64,000 nt of DNA, from positions 16,447 through 80,446 of the forward strand of contig LJSY01000014.1 in the NCBI GenBank assembly GCA_001314805.1. The letters are read 5' to 3'. The number at the start of each line of letters is the position of its first letter. The stretch's first letter is position 1. Made by a program: the position numbers and the translations under genes. The notes beneath the pieces were generated by a model, which saw nothing but the letters and a program-made list of their open reading frames with translations, was not told where the DNA came from and made no database searches. Of this stretch, positions 53,758 to 61,626 are shown piece after piece. The stretch is from Rhodobacteraceae bacterium HLUCCO18. GTDB taxonomy: Bacteria > Pseudomonadota > Alphaproteobacteria > Rhodobacterales > Rhodobacteraceae.

Positions 53758-54707
53758 GTCGTCGTCTGACGCACCATCTCAACGTCTTGGGTGACCAGGA
53801 CGGACCACAGGCGCTCACCGACCCACTGTGCGACCGGGGGCGTCACCGCGTTCCCGACCGCGTGGTAGCGAAGGCTGTCGATCCTGTCCGCCTGCCTCTC
53901 GTCGAAACTGGTCGGCAGGGTCCAGTCGACCGGGAAGCCCTGCACCCGTTCGACCTCGTTAGGCGTGAAGCGGCGGACGCGCCCGTCGGGATACCAGACA
54001 TAGTTGCGCGACCAGTCAGTGCCGGTGTGCCGGGCCGACTCGGCGTAGATGCAGTGGGCGAGGCTCTTTACGAGGGGTCCCCGCTCAGTATCTCCAATGA
54101 TAGTCTGAAAGAGGGAGGGAGATTTCTTCCCATTCGGTCGACCCTCCGCAGGATGCCCGTCGCCGCATTCTGGCTCAAAAAGTACTTCTCCGAGACCTCG
54201 CCGGTCTCGATGCATGGCAACAATGTAGACGCGACGGCGTTGCTGGGGGACTCCGAAGTCCTTGCTGTTAAGCACACGCCACGAGACGTCATACCCGAGC
54301 TCATCCAGCGCCTTGAGTACGACGGCGAAGTCTCGTCCTCCGTGGCTAGAGAGAAGGCCGTGCACGTTTTCGAGGATAATTGCACGTGGGTTGCGTCCTC
54401 GAACGAGCCGCATAAACTCGTGAAAGAGTCCAGACTGGCTCCCTCGAAGCCCAGATCGCGGCCCCATTCTTGCAAGCGAGAGGTCCTGGCAAGGGAAACC
54501 TGCGGCCCAGACGTCAGCTTCAGGGATTTCTGACTCATCCAGCCTCCTAATGTCGTCGTTGATCGGCAGGTCGGGCCAGTGCTGCGCGAGTATCTCGCGG
54601 CAGAACGGCTTCACCTCACAGTGGAACTTGAGCTCAAAACCCGCCCGCTCCAGACCGAGGTCCAGCCCTCCGATCCCGGAGAAAAATGATGCGACGGAGT
54701 AGGACAG
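53742..54707 (-). CDS. dcm: C5-cytosine DNA methyltransferase (probable CTG start)
   Basis: About 321 residues if read from CTG 54707. Methylates cytosine in a specific DNA sequence. Motif I 'SFFSGIGGLDLGLERAGF' lies upstream of the first ATG/GTG/TTG, so that codon (GTG 54614) cannot be the true start. No ATG, GTG or TTG exists between the in-frame stop and motif I, but CTG 54707 follows AAGGGGG by 8 bases. Other motifs: catalytic 'AAGFPCQDLSLA', 'AIILENVHGLL', 'GVPQQRRRVYIVA', 'RRFTPNEVERVQGFP' and 'AVGNAVTPPVAQWV'. The target-recognition region between motifs VIII and IX is short. It is divergent from the HNH nuclease gene. Confidence 0.9.
   Translation of the reverse strand: MSYSVASFFSGIGGLDLGLERAGFELKFHCEVKPFCREILAQHWPDLPINDDIRRLDESEIPEADVWAAGFPCQDLSLARMGPRSGLRGSQSGLFHEFMRLVRGRNPRAIILENVHGLLSSHGGRDFAVVLKALDELGYDVSWRVLNSKDFGVPQQRRRVYIVAMHRDRRGLGEVLFEPECGDGHPAEGRPNGKKSPSLFQTIIGDTERGPLVKSLAHCIYAESARHTGTDWSRNYVWYPDGRVRRFTPNEVERVQGFPVDWTLPTSFDERQADRIDSLRYHAVGNAVTPPVAQWVGERLWSVLVTQDVEMVRQTTTVAAE
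54068..54538 (-). CDS. Overlapping reading frame inside dcm with its own Shine-Dalgarno
   Basis: 156 codons, entirely inside dcm but shifted by one base. ATG 54538 follows AGGAGG (54543-54548) by four bases; that sequence is also the two AGG Arg codons of dcm. The product starts 'MSQKSLKLTSGPQVSLARTS' and ends with 'SPSNAVASTLLPCIETGEVS', 'EKYFLSQNAATGILRRVDRM' and 'GRNLPPSFRLSLEILSG'. From memory, small proteins with this ending are recorded near phage cytosine methyltransferases, which may reflect real dual coding or repeated over-annotation. Function unknown. Confidence 0.5.
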   Translation of the reverse strand: MSQKSLKLTSGPQVSLARTSRLQEWGRDLGFEGASLDSFTSLCGSFEDATHVQLSSKTCTAFSLATEDETSPSYSRRWMSSGMTSRGVCLTARTSESPSNAVASTLLPCIETGEVSEKYFLSQNAATGILRRVDRMGRNLPPSFRLSLEILSGDPS

Positions 54708-54851
54708 CTCGATTTCCCCCTTGTGAAGCGACCTTTTTGGCCTGTATCGCTATCTAGCGTAGCGCAGTCCAGTCAATAACAAAATAGGGTATTTGGGTCC
54801 CGCTTTGTTCTCGCTGGCATATCAGGAGCCGGTTTAGGTGCGGTTAACGGG
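54708..54851. promoter_or_regulatory. Divergent promoter region of methyltransferase and HNH nuclease, with palindrome
   Basis: Between the two divergent starts. On the minus strand TTGACT (54771-54776) lies 17 bp from ATAGCG (54748-54753), a weak -35/-10 pair for dcm. The palindrome CGCTATCTAGCG (54748-54759) covers that -10. A methyltransferase binding here could limit its own expression; this is an inference. Confidence 0.45.
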
Positions 54852-55604
54852 ATGACGACGTGCGAGGTCCACTGGAGGCCGTCAGGCGGGCGGGGCGAGT
54901 TCGAGTTCGTGCCCGCCGACTCGCTGATGGACCGGGCCATAGTCGTCGACTTCGACCACCTCAACATCCGGATCGACGCCGAGGTCAGCGGGCGTTCGGC
55001 GCAGGGCAAGCCGCGCCTGCGTAAGCAGGAGCCGAACAACAGACGGAAGCTGCACCTCCCCCAACTGGTCATGGCCGTCGCCGCGTTGCCCGAGCCTGCG
55101 CGTTCTGACCTGCTGCACGCGGTCGAGTTCCCGCTAGAGAACAAGGCCTTCGTGATGGACCAGATGGACTTCGACGTGGTCGAGGACGACGGCATCACGG
55201 CCGTCCTCTCGCCGCTCAGGGTGTCCATCCTGCACAGCGACTTCCAGGTGCAGCTCGACGACAGGCTGAGGGCGATGGCCGAGGACCTCGCCAACATAGA
55301 CGCGATCAGGGCCCGCAGCCCTGAGCTGGCTGCGGCCGTCGAGGCCCACGCGGCGGAGGTCGCCAAGGGCCTGAACTCAAGCACGATCCGAAGGACCGCG
55401 GACAGGCTGATCGCGGTCAAGTCCGAGCTGTTCGGCCTGACCAACGCGGGCTCCGCGCATGCTGGTCGAGGCGGACGCGAAGCCCGAGGTCGAGGCCGAG
55501 GAGATTACCGGCAAGGAGGGCCGCATCCTCACGCGCCTGCACGTCTACAAGGAGCGCGACCGGAAGTTCGCCAGGCAGGTCCGCGACCACTACCGTCGCG
55601 CTAA
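54852..55604 (+). CDS. HNH nuclease, N-terminal part (frame ends in a frameshift)
   Basis: Frame of 250 codons. Residues 1-~200 look like a genuine protein: 'GRGEFEFVPADSLMDRAIVV', 'AVAALPEPARSDLLHAVEF', 'TADRLIAVKSELFGLTN'. After ~position 55450 the frame turns into a shadow of the next one (a run rich in Arg, Gly, Pro). I read it as the N-terminal domain of an HNH restriction-type endonuclease whose catalytic part continues in another frame at 55459. Divergent from dcm and lying beside vsr, it is the likely restriction partner. Confidence 0.7.
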   Translation: MTTCEVHWRPSGGRGEFEFVPADSLMDRAIVVDFDHLNIRIDAEVSGRSAQGKPRLRKQEPNNRRKLHLPQLVMAVAALPEPARSDLLHAVEFPLENKAFVMDQMDFDVVEDDGITAVLSPLRVSILHSDFQVQLDDRLRAMAEDLANIDAIRARSPELAAAVEAHAAEVAKGLNSSTIRRTADRLIAVKSELFGLTNAGSAHAGRGGREARGRGRGDYRQGGPHPHAPARLQGARPEVRQAGPRPLPSR

Positions 55605-55845
55605 CGGCGGCAAGCTGGTCTGCGAGGCCTGCGGCACGGTCCCCGTCGACCTCTACGGCGAGGCCGGGGACAGGAGCATGGAGGCGCACCACAAGGTGCC
55701 GATCGAGGAGCTACAGCCCGACAGCATCACGCCGGTCACCGAGATGGCGATGGTGTGCGCGACGTGCCACAGGGTCATCCACTCGGCCAAGCCCTGTCTG
55801 ACCATCGAACAGGTCCGCGCCCTGATCGCGGGCCACGCGTCCTGA
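55459..55845 (+). CDS. HNH endonuclease domain (C-terminal part)
   Basis: 128 residues. 'LTRLHVYKERDRKFARQVRDHY', then the HNH zinc/catalytic module 'KLVCEACGTVPVDLYGE', 'SMEAHHKVPIEELQ' and 'MAMVCATCHRVIHSAKP'. Both CxxC pairs and the His-His catalytic pair are present. No ribosome-binding site is seen before ATG 55459. The domain is typically the C-terminal half of a ~320-residue protein, which the upstream frame supplies after a one-base shift. Could be a separate overlapping gene, but this is less likely. Confidence 0.75.
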   Translation: MLVEADAKPEVEAEEITGKEGRILTRLHVYKERDRKFARQVRDHYRRANGGKLVCEACGTVPVDLYGEAGDRSMEAHHKVPIEELQPDSITPVTEMAMVCATCHRVIHSAKPCLTIEQVRALIAGHAS

Positions 55846-55848
55846 ACG

Positions 55849-56283
55849 GTGGCCGACACGATCGACCCCGTGCGCCGATCCCGGAACATGGCGAAGATCA
55901 AGGGACGCGACACCAAGCCCGAGCTGCGCCTCAGGTCCGCCCTACACCGGGACGGTCTGCGGTTCCGGGTCTGCCGCAGGGACCTGCCTGGCAAACCGGA
56001 CATCGTGTTCCCACGCCAGCGGGTCGCCGTTCAGGTGCGGGGCTGCTTCTGGCACCAGCACCCCGAATGCCGGGCGGGGCGGCTCCCGACCTCAAGACTG
56101 GAATACTGGCGCCCCAAGCTGGAGGGCAACGTCCGGCGGGACGCCGAGAGGGACGAGGCCCTTCGGGCGCTGGGCTGGCGTGTCCTCGTGGTGTGGGAGT
56201 GCGAGTTGAAGACAGACGCGGGCCTGGACGATGCGAGGGCCAGGGTGCGGGACGCGCTGGCGTCACATGAGACCGGGGAATAG
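55849..56283 (+). CDS. vsr: Very short patch repair endonuclease Vsr
   Basis: 144 residues from GTG 55849, 3 bp after the HNH stop. Cuts next to T:G mismatches made by deamination of 5-methylcytosine, so it accompanies C5 methyltransferases. 'SRNMAKIKGRDTKPELRLRS', the catalytic 'GKPDIVFPRQRVAVQV' with the Asp, 'GCFWHQHPEC' with the catalytic His and 'RRDAERDEALRALGWRVLVV' complete the family pattern. Its linkage to dcm and HNH fits a type II restriction-modification cassette. Confidence 0.93.
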   Translation: MADTIDPVRRSRNMAKIKGRDTKPELRLRSALHRDGLRFRVCRRDLPGKPDIVFPRQRVAVQVRGCFWHQHPECRAGRLPTSRLEYWRPKLEGNVRRDAERDEALRALGWRVLVVWECELKTDAGLDDARARVRDALASHETGE

Positions 56284-56408
56284 CCTATTGCAGTTCAGGC
56301 ACTTAGCCCGAACGCAGTGTTCGAACGACCCTGAGGCCGAATACTGTGTCTATACGGTGTTTGAGTAGCTCGCACCTGGTCGAAACGTCGCCTAAGTGAT
56401 TGTTTTTA

Positions 56409-56456
56409 TTGGCTCCGGCGGTAGGGATCGAACCTACGACCAATTGATTAACAGTC
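56409..56456 (-). repeat. attR: Right attachment site, inside the intact tRNA-Asn
   Basis: 48 bases identical to 40901-40948. They form the 3' part of the functional tRNA-Asn, which the island's end has rebuilt after integration. Confidence 0.95.
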
Positions 56457-56484
56457 AACTGCTCTACCGCTGAGCTACGCCGGA
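56410..56484 (-). tRNA. tRNA-Asn (anticodon GUU)
   Basis: 75 bases including CCA. The acceptor stem TCCGGCG/CGCCGGA pairs perfectly, the anticodon loop is CTGTTAA with GTT, and the T arm contains GTTCGATCC. CCA is encoded. It is the integration target of the island; its 3' half is supplied by the element's end. Confidence 0.97.
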
Positions 56485-56566
56485 ACTGGCCGGTCACATA
56501 GCAACTGCGATTCTGCCTGTCCAGAGGGCGCAGGGCAAAATCGGCGTGCCACGGGACATCCGGCGC

Positions 56567-57469
56567 TCAGCGGAGGTGGAAGCGCGTGTCCATGCTGACG
56601 CGACCGGCGCAGGTGGCCTCGTTTCGTGTCCAAAGATCAATGAGATGCGCCAGAACGTTGCGGGTCGCCGCCGGCAGGAGGGCGGGGGCCACGTCGGTGT
56701 AGATGGCGCGGGCAAGCTCTTCGGCGGTGGCCGTGCCCATCCGCTCGATGGCCGCGCGAATCTGCGCCTCCCGGCCCCGGCGATGCGTGGTCAGTTCAGC
56801 CACGCGCGCGCGCGGGTCGGTGACCGGATCGCCATGGCCGGGGTAATGGACCCGGTCCTCGCGGCCGGCCAGTTTGTCCAGCGACGCCATGAAGGCCGTC
56901 ATGTCGCCATCGGGCGGCGAGACCAGCGAGGTCGACCAGCCCATCACCATGTCGCCGGAAAAGAGCGCCCCGCGCCACGCGAAGGACAGGTGATTGGCCA
57001 TGTGGCCGGGCGTGGCGATCACCCCGATCTCGCCCCAGCCGCCCGCGACCGTGTCGCCCTCGGTGATCCGGTGGTCGGGCGCGAAACCCGCGTCCACGCC
57101 TTCGCCCCCGCCGAGCCCGCCATCGCGGGCCAGCGCCGCCATGGTCTCGCTCCGGCCCCAGTCGGAGGGTCCGGCCGCAAGGACCGGCGCCCCCGAGGTC
57201 TCGGCCAGTGCGGCGGCGAGGGGGGCATGGTCGAGATGCGAATGGGTCACGAGGATCGCGCCGATCCGCTCACCGGGGGCGAGCGCGGCGAGGATCGCGT
57301 CGCGATGCGCCCCGAGCGCGGGCCCGGGATCGATCACCGCCACCTCGCCCGCGCCGAGGATGTAGGTGTTGGTGCCGCGCCACGTCATCGGCGAGGGGTT
57401 GGGCGCCAGCACGCGGCGCAGTCCCGGCTCGAGCTCTGCCATCGTCTGCGAAGTCTGCGCTCTTTCCAT
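56567..57469 (-). CDS. Metallo-beta-lactamase-fold hydrolase
   Basis: 300 residues. The MBL zinc-binding motif 'VTHSHLDHAPLAAAL' (HxHxDH), 'VIATPGHMANHLSF' and 'LFSGDMVMGWSTSLV' (third His and Asp ligands), and 'YPGHGDPV' near the end. The C-terminal helical domain (~225-300, 'RRGREAQIRAAIERMGTATA' and 'ARNVL' helices) resembles LACTB2-type RNA/DNA hydrolases. Start at 57469 or 57442; the upstream Met codons add no homology. Divergent from the histidine kinase gene. Confidence 0.87.
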   Translation of the reverse strand: MERAQTSQTMAELEPGLRRVLAPNPSPMTWRGTNTYILGAGEVAVIDPGPALGAHRDAILAALAPGERIGAILVTHSHLDHAPLAAALAETSGAPVLAAGPSDWGRSETMAALARDGGLGGGEGVDAGFAPDHRITEGDTVAGGWGEIGVIATPGHMANHLSFAWRGALFSGDMVMGWSTSLVSPPDGDMTAFMASLDKLAGREDRVHYPGHGDPVTDPRARVAELTTHRRGREAQIRAAIERMGTATAEELARAIYTDVAPALLPAATRNVLAHLIDLWTRNEATCAGRVSMDTRFHLR

Positions 57470-57497
57470 ACCCGCTCGCCCCCGATTAGATGCGCCC

Positions 57498-58808
57498 ATG
57501 AACCCGTTTCTCTGGTTAAAGCGCCTCATGCCACGCGGCATCTACGCCCGCGCGGCGCTGATCCTGATCATCCCGGTGCTCGCCGTCCAGCTTGTCGTGT
57601 CCTCGGTGTTCATTCAACGCCACTACGAGAACGTGACCGAACAGATGGCGCTGGCGCTGACGCTCGATCTGAACCTGATCCTCGACACATATGCGCGCGA
57701 GGGGGCGGCAGCCGGACAGGCGACGGCCCGCGCGCTGCAGGTGCAGGTCCAGCCGCCGCGTGGCCTGACCGCGGATCGTCGGCTGTTCTACGATCTGTCG
57801 GGCACCGTGATGACGGATATCTTCTACGACCGGCTGCCGAACGTGACCGGCGTCGACCTGCGTGAGAACTGGCGCGAGGCGGTGATCGCGATCGGCCCGG
57901 GGCAGGGGCGTCCGGCGATGGACCTCGTGGTGGCGCGACAGCGGCTGTCGGCGTCGAACCCGCATCAGCTGCTGGTGATCATGGCCTCGACCGGCATCCT
58001 GATGACGGGGCTGGCCTACCTGTTTCTGCGCAACCAGCTCAGACCGATCCGGCGCCTGGCCGTCGCGGCCGAGGATTTCGGCAAGGGGCGCAACGTGCCC
58101 TACAGGCCTGGCGGTGCGGACGAGGTGCGCAGCGCCGGCCGCGCCTTTCTTGAGATGCGCGGCCGCATCGAAAGCCAGATCGAACAACGCACCATGATGC
58201 TGTCGGGCGTCAGCCATGACCTGCGCACACCGCTCACGCGGATGCGTCTGGGGCTGTCGATGCTGGACCAGACGCCGGAGGTCCGCGACATCGAGCGCGA
58301 CGTCGAGGAGATGGAGGGGCTTCTCGACACTTTCCTCGATTTCGCCCGCGGCGAGGCGCTTGACGATCCCGAGGAGGCTGATCCCGCCCGGCTCGCCCGC
58401 GAGCTTGTCGAGGACGCGCGGCGCGGCGGGGGCGCGATCACCTACGAGGGGCCGGAGACCGCCGAGCCCGTGCACATGCGGCCCAAGGCGATCCAGCGCG
58501 CGCTGGTGAACCTCGTGTCGAACGCGCTGCGCTACGGTGACACCGCGGTCCTGTCCGTGCGGCTGCTCGACCGGGCGCTGCGCTTTTCGGTGGAGGATAA
58601 CGGCCCCGGCATTCCGGCCGACCGTCGCGGCGACGCCGTCCTGCCTTTCCTGAGGCTCGACAGCGCGCGCAACCAGGATCGCGGCAGCGGCGTGGGCCTC
58701 GGCCTCGCGATCGCCAACGATATCGCGAAACGCCATGGCGGGACGCTGCGCCTTGGCGACAGCAAGACGCTGGGCGGGTTGCGCGTCGACCTGGTCCTTC
58801 CGCGTTAG
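57498..58808 (+). CDS. EnvZ-like sensor histidine kinase
   Basis: 436 residues. Two membrane helices (~20-40 and ~155-175) bracket a periplasmic sensor of ~115 residues. A HAMP linker ('LRPIRRLAVAAEDFGKGRNV') follows, then the H-box 'MMLSGVSHDLRTPLTRMRLG' with the phosphorylated His, the N-box 'NLVSNALRYGD', and G-boxes 'VEDNGPGIPADRR' and 'GSGVGLGLAIANDIAKRHGG'. The layout is that of EnvZ/OmpR-type osmosensing kinases. No response regulator gene is adjacent in the window. Confidence 0.9.
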   Translation: MNPFLWLKRLMPRGIYARAALILIIPVLAVQLVVSSVFIQRHYENVTEQMALALTLDLNLILDTYAREGAAAGQATARALQVQVQPPRGLTADRRLFYDLSGTVMTDIFYDRLPNVTGVDLRENWREAVIAIGPGQGRPAMDLVVARQRLSASNPHQLLVIMASTGILMTGLAYLFLRNQLRPIRRLAVAAEDFGKGRNVPYRPGGADEVRSAGRAFLEMRGRIESQIEQRTMMLSGVSHDLRTPLTRMRLGLSMLDQTPEVRDIERDVEEMEGLLDTFLDFARGEALDDPEEADPARLARELVEDARRGGGAITYEGPETAEPVHMRPKAIQRALVNLVSNALRYGDTAVLSVRLLDRALRFSVEDNGPGIPADRRGDAVLPFLRLDSARNQDRGSGVGLGLAIANDIAKRHGGTLRLGDSKTLGGLRVDLVLPR

Positions 58809-58828
58809 GGGCCGCGCCAGGGGCCGCG

Positions 58829-59014
58829 TCAGGGGCCGCGCTTAGGGCGGCCGTCCCGGCCCAGAAGCCCGTCCATCGCCTGTTCGAAGAGCCCGGCGCG
58901 GGCGGCGGCGCGGGCGCGGCGCGTGTCCCCGCCGATCCAGTCGGCGCCGGCCTTGTCGATGGCCATCCTCGAATAGATGTCGAGCGCGAATAGCGCTAGT
59001 CTCAGCTTGCTCAC
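58829..59014 (-). CDS. Small conserved-looking hypothetical protein
   Basis: 61 residues from GTG 59014, nine bases after GGAGG. 'LRLALFALDIYSRMAIDKAG' and 'RARAAARAGLFEQAMDGLLG' are amphipathic helices. No family recognised. The ribosome-binding site and chromosomal codon use support translation. Its end lies close to three GC-rich 12-base repeats that follow the histidine kinase stop. Confidence 0.5.
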   Translation of the reverse strand: MSKLRLALFALDIYSRMAIDKAGADWIGGDTRRARAAARAGLFEQAMDGLLGRDGRPKRGP

Positions 59015-59197
59015 GGGGGCGACCCTCCGTCCTGAGTGGGGCGTCCCTCTTCCGATGAGTCACATTTACGCCGAAGGCCGCCGCTCCATGATCAAGTAAA
59101 GCGGTGCGCGCGGGAAAGTTCCCCTGTTGCGCAGGGAATGGGCGTCGATCGCTGCCGGATGCGGCGGGATTGGAGTGGCCGGTGACGGCCGCGCGGC

Positions 59198-61603
59198 TCA
59201 GCCGGCCTCCTTGAACCGGTCCATGGCGACGACCGCGCCCGGCATCTCGACCCAGCCCAGATCGCCGTTGTAACGCCACGCCATCCGGCCGTTTGCGTCC
59301 AGCGCGAAGAGATGCAGCCAGCGATTGTCGAACAGGTCCCGCACGCCCTCGTGGCGCTTGAGGATATCGGTCATCGCCTCCCTCGGGGCCTCGATGCAGA
59401 CCGACAGCCGCAGCGGATCGTGCGCGTAGCCTTCGCCGTCATGAACCGACTGCCACGGCAGACCCGCGCGCAAGACGCCGCCATTGCCCTCCAGCACGCC
59501 GATGCCGCCGGCGACGTTGTGCAACAGCTTGTTGCCCGCCCCGAAGGCGTCCGGTGCGACGGTGGAGCCGTAATACTGCAGGCTGATCCAGCTCGCCACC
59601 ACGACGGGCGCGGTCATGATCAGCTCCAGCACGCCAAAATCCTTGTCCTGCTGCCAGTCGTAGTCATGCAGGAAGGCGCGGCCCTGAAGGCTCTTGCCCG
59701 CGGTCCGTTGCCGGGGCGCGGCGACAAACGCCTTGCAGCCGGCCAGCGCCCATTCCGGCCGCGTCTCGGCCCAGTCGCGGCTGCGCAGCTCGATATCGCC
59801 CTGGCCCTTCGCGCGCGGCAGGCGCAGGGCGCGTTCGCCGCGCGTCAGGCTGCCGGCGGATTTGAACCATGCCTTGGCTTGTCTGATGTCCGCGACATGG
59901 TCCGGCGCCGGGTGATCGGCCTCGTAGAGGATCATCGCGTCGGTCGTGGTGTCGTGCATCGCACCCATGAAATGGGTATCCCCGGGGATCTCGATGCCGC
60001 GGTCGCGCAGCCCCTCGCGCACATCGCCCGCGTTCAGTAGGCCCGCCAGAAGGCGCGCGTTCACCTCACCCGAATAGCCGCCGCAGGCGCCGCAATGCAG
60101 GCCGCTGGCGAAGGGGTTGTTGACCACGTTGGCGCCATGGCCCGCGAAGATGACCAGCCGCGCGAAATTCCCGGTCAGCGACATGGCGCGCAGGATCGTC
60201 TCGGCCGCGCCGACCCGGGCCTCGGTGTCGAGTGCCGGATCGAAACGCGGTGCCGGGCCGCCGGGGGCCGCGTTGGGCGCCATGTGGAGCGCGTCGCGCA
60301 CCAGCTTGCCGACATAGATCGGCCCGGTCGCCTCGACGAAGGCGAAGGAGGACACGGCCGCCAGCTTGAACCGGCCCCAGGCCCGGCTGGCGCGGGCGCG
60401 GAAGCGCGCGGCGAGATCGGCCTCGGGGTCGTCGCCCTGGGATGTGGAGGTGACGCCGGGGTTCAGCAGGACCGGCAGGCGCAGCTCCTCCACGTCCGAG
60501 GCAAAGCCCTTGTGCGCCGCCGTCAGGCCGAAGAAGCCTGCGAAGCCGATGGTCTGGATGGACGGGTCCAGCGATTCCAGCGCGCGGCGGTACACCTCGG
60601 ACCGCACGTCGATGCAGAAGCCCACCTGCAGGGCTGGGCGTTCCGCGCGCTCGGCCACGGCCTCGGCGGCGAAGGTTTCGGCCAACCCGCGCTGCTCGGC
60701 GCGTTCCCATGCCTCCTGCAGGATCGCGTTCGCGGCAAAGTCGGCGTCGATGGTCACCGGCGCCTCATGCGCCGCGATCACATCGGCCCAGCGCGCCGCG
60801 ATCCGGTCCTCGTATTGTTTGAAAAGCGCCTCTTCCCACAAAAGCCGGATGGTCAAGAGGTCGGTCAGCGTGTCGTCCGACCCCCCCGCAAGCTCCGCCT
60901 GCCAGAGATGGTAGCGCCCGACCTGGCCCCAGCCGCCCAGCGTGAACAGAAGCTTGTGGAGATAGGTCTCGGCCGCCGCCTCGGGCAGGCCCAGCGTGTC
61001 GAGCGCCCGGCGTTTCGCTTCGTCGGCGGTGTCCGGGGTTTCGCTCACATATTGCGCGAAGCCCTTGAGACCGGCGATTTCCGGGGTCAGGTCGTGGGTG
61101 GCGTATTGCCGCCACGCGTCATAGGCGCCGCGCCGGCGCGGGGCGGCCCAGAGGGCCTGGCCCTGGTCGAAATAGCCCGCCGCCCAAAGGCCGAAGCGGT
61201 CGGCGATGATGCCGGGCCAATCGAGCCCCGAGACCTGCGCCGCCAGATCCGCCACGGTCGGCTGCGGCGTGGGGGCGGGCGCCTCGGTTCCGGCCAGCCG
61301 CTTGACCGCCTCGAGGTCGAGCCCCTGCGCGTCGGCACTGGCGGCGATGGCGTCGAGGATATCCTGATCGGTGATCGTGCCCTCGGCGATGAGGCCCGCG
61401 TAATGGGCGCGCGGCATCGTCACCGGCACACCTGCAACGCGGCCGAGGCGTGCGCCGGTCTCGGCCAGCGTTTCGCCCGTCTGTCCGAGATAGGGGTTCA
61501 CCGCCACCGAGGAGGCCAGCGGCCAGACCGGGGGAATGGCGCGCGCGGCGCCGTCGCTGGCCTCGGCGATCTTCGTCAGGGAAAGCGTCGATGGGTTGGA
61601 CAT
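59198..61603 (-). CDS. dabA: Inorganic carbon transporter subunit DabA (DUF2309)
   Basis: 801 residues. DabA is a beta-carbonic-anhydrase-like zinc protein that, with DabB, concentrates bicarbonate inside the cell. '[17 protein letters not shown]' at the N-terminus, the zinc-ligand '[18 protein letters not shown]' (Cys and Asp), '[17 protein letters not shown]' (His and Cys) and '[25 protein letters not shown]' split by loops. Start at ATG 61603 (AGGAG eight bases before). Only 23 bp separate it from the dabB stop: one operon, dabB first. Confidence 0.93.
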   Translation of the reverse strand: MSNPSTLSLTKIAEASDGAARAIPPVWPLASSVAVNPYLGQTGETLAETGARLGRVAGVPVTMPRAHYAGLIAEGTITDQDILDAIAASADAQGLDLEAVKRLAGTEAPAPTPQPTVADLAAQVSGLDWPGIIADRFGLWAAGYFDQGQALWAAPRRRGAYDAWRQYATHDLTPEIAGLKGFAQYVSETPDTADEAKRRALDTLGLPEAAAETYLHKLLFTLGGWGQVGRYHLWQAELAGGSDDTLTDLLTIRLLWEEALFKQYEDRIAARWADVIAAHEAPVTIDADFAANAILQEAWERAEQRGLAETFAAEAVAERAERPALQVGFCIDVRSEVYRRALESLDPSIQTIGFAGFFGLTAAHKGFASDVEELRLPVLLNPGVTSTSQGDDPEADLAARFRARASRAWGRFKLAAVSSFAFVEATGPIYVGKLVRDALHMAPNAAPGGPAPRFDPALDTEARVGAAETILRAMSLTGNFARLVIFAGHGANVVNNPFASGLHCGACGGYSGEVNARLLAGLLNAGDVREGLRDRGIEIPGDTHFMGAMHDTTTDAMILYEADHPAPDHVADIRQAKAWFKSAGSLTRGERALRLPRAKGQGDIELRSRDWAETRPEWALAGCKAFVAAPRQRTAGKSLQGRAFLHDYDWQQDKDFGVLELIMTAPVVVASWISLQYYGSTVAPDAFGAGNKLLHNVAGGIGVLEGNGGVLRAGLPWQSVHDGEGYAHDPLRLSVCIEAPREAMTDILKRHEGVRDLFDNRWLHLFALDANGRMAWRYNGDLGWVEMPGAVVAMDRFKEAG

Positions 61604-61626
61604 CGGTGTCACTCCTCAGCCAGCGT

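Larger units (their letters stand above)
40901..56456. mobile_element. Integrated satellite-like genomic island in tRNA-Asn (about 15.5 kb)
   Basis: Bounded by a perfect 48-bp direct repeat that is the 3' part of tRNA-Asn (attL 40901-40948, attR 56409-56456). It carries an integrase next to attL, excisionase-like regulators and primase-VapE helicase with iterons. There is a terminase-small-subunit-like gene and spike-base-like proteins, a cluster of unknown genes, DUF2958/DUF2786 genes, and a methyltransferase-HNH-Vsr cargo next to the intact tRNA. Portal, capsid, large terminase, tail tape and conjugation genes are absent, so it is neither a complete prophage nor a conjugative element. The left part (41-50 kb) and the cargo use AGG arginine codons conspicuously, unlike the chromosomal flanks. 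Confidence 0.9.

Noticed and set aside
53742..54614. GTG 54614 as the start of dcm
   Set aside because: It would remove methyltransferase motif I, which is encoded in frame just upstream.
40901..56456. Calling the element a complete prophage
   Set aside because: No portal, major capsid, large terminase, tape measure or lysis genes could be found.
40901..56456. Calling the element an integrative conjugative element
   Set aside because: No relaxase, coupling protein or type IV secretion genes are present.
58805..58845. Three units of 'AGGGGCCGCG' after the histidine kinase stop
   Set aside because: Short GC-rich slippage-type repeat without other signals; not taken as functional.
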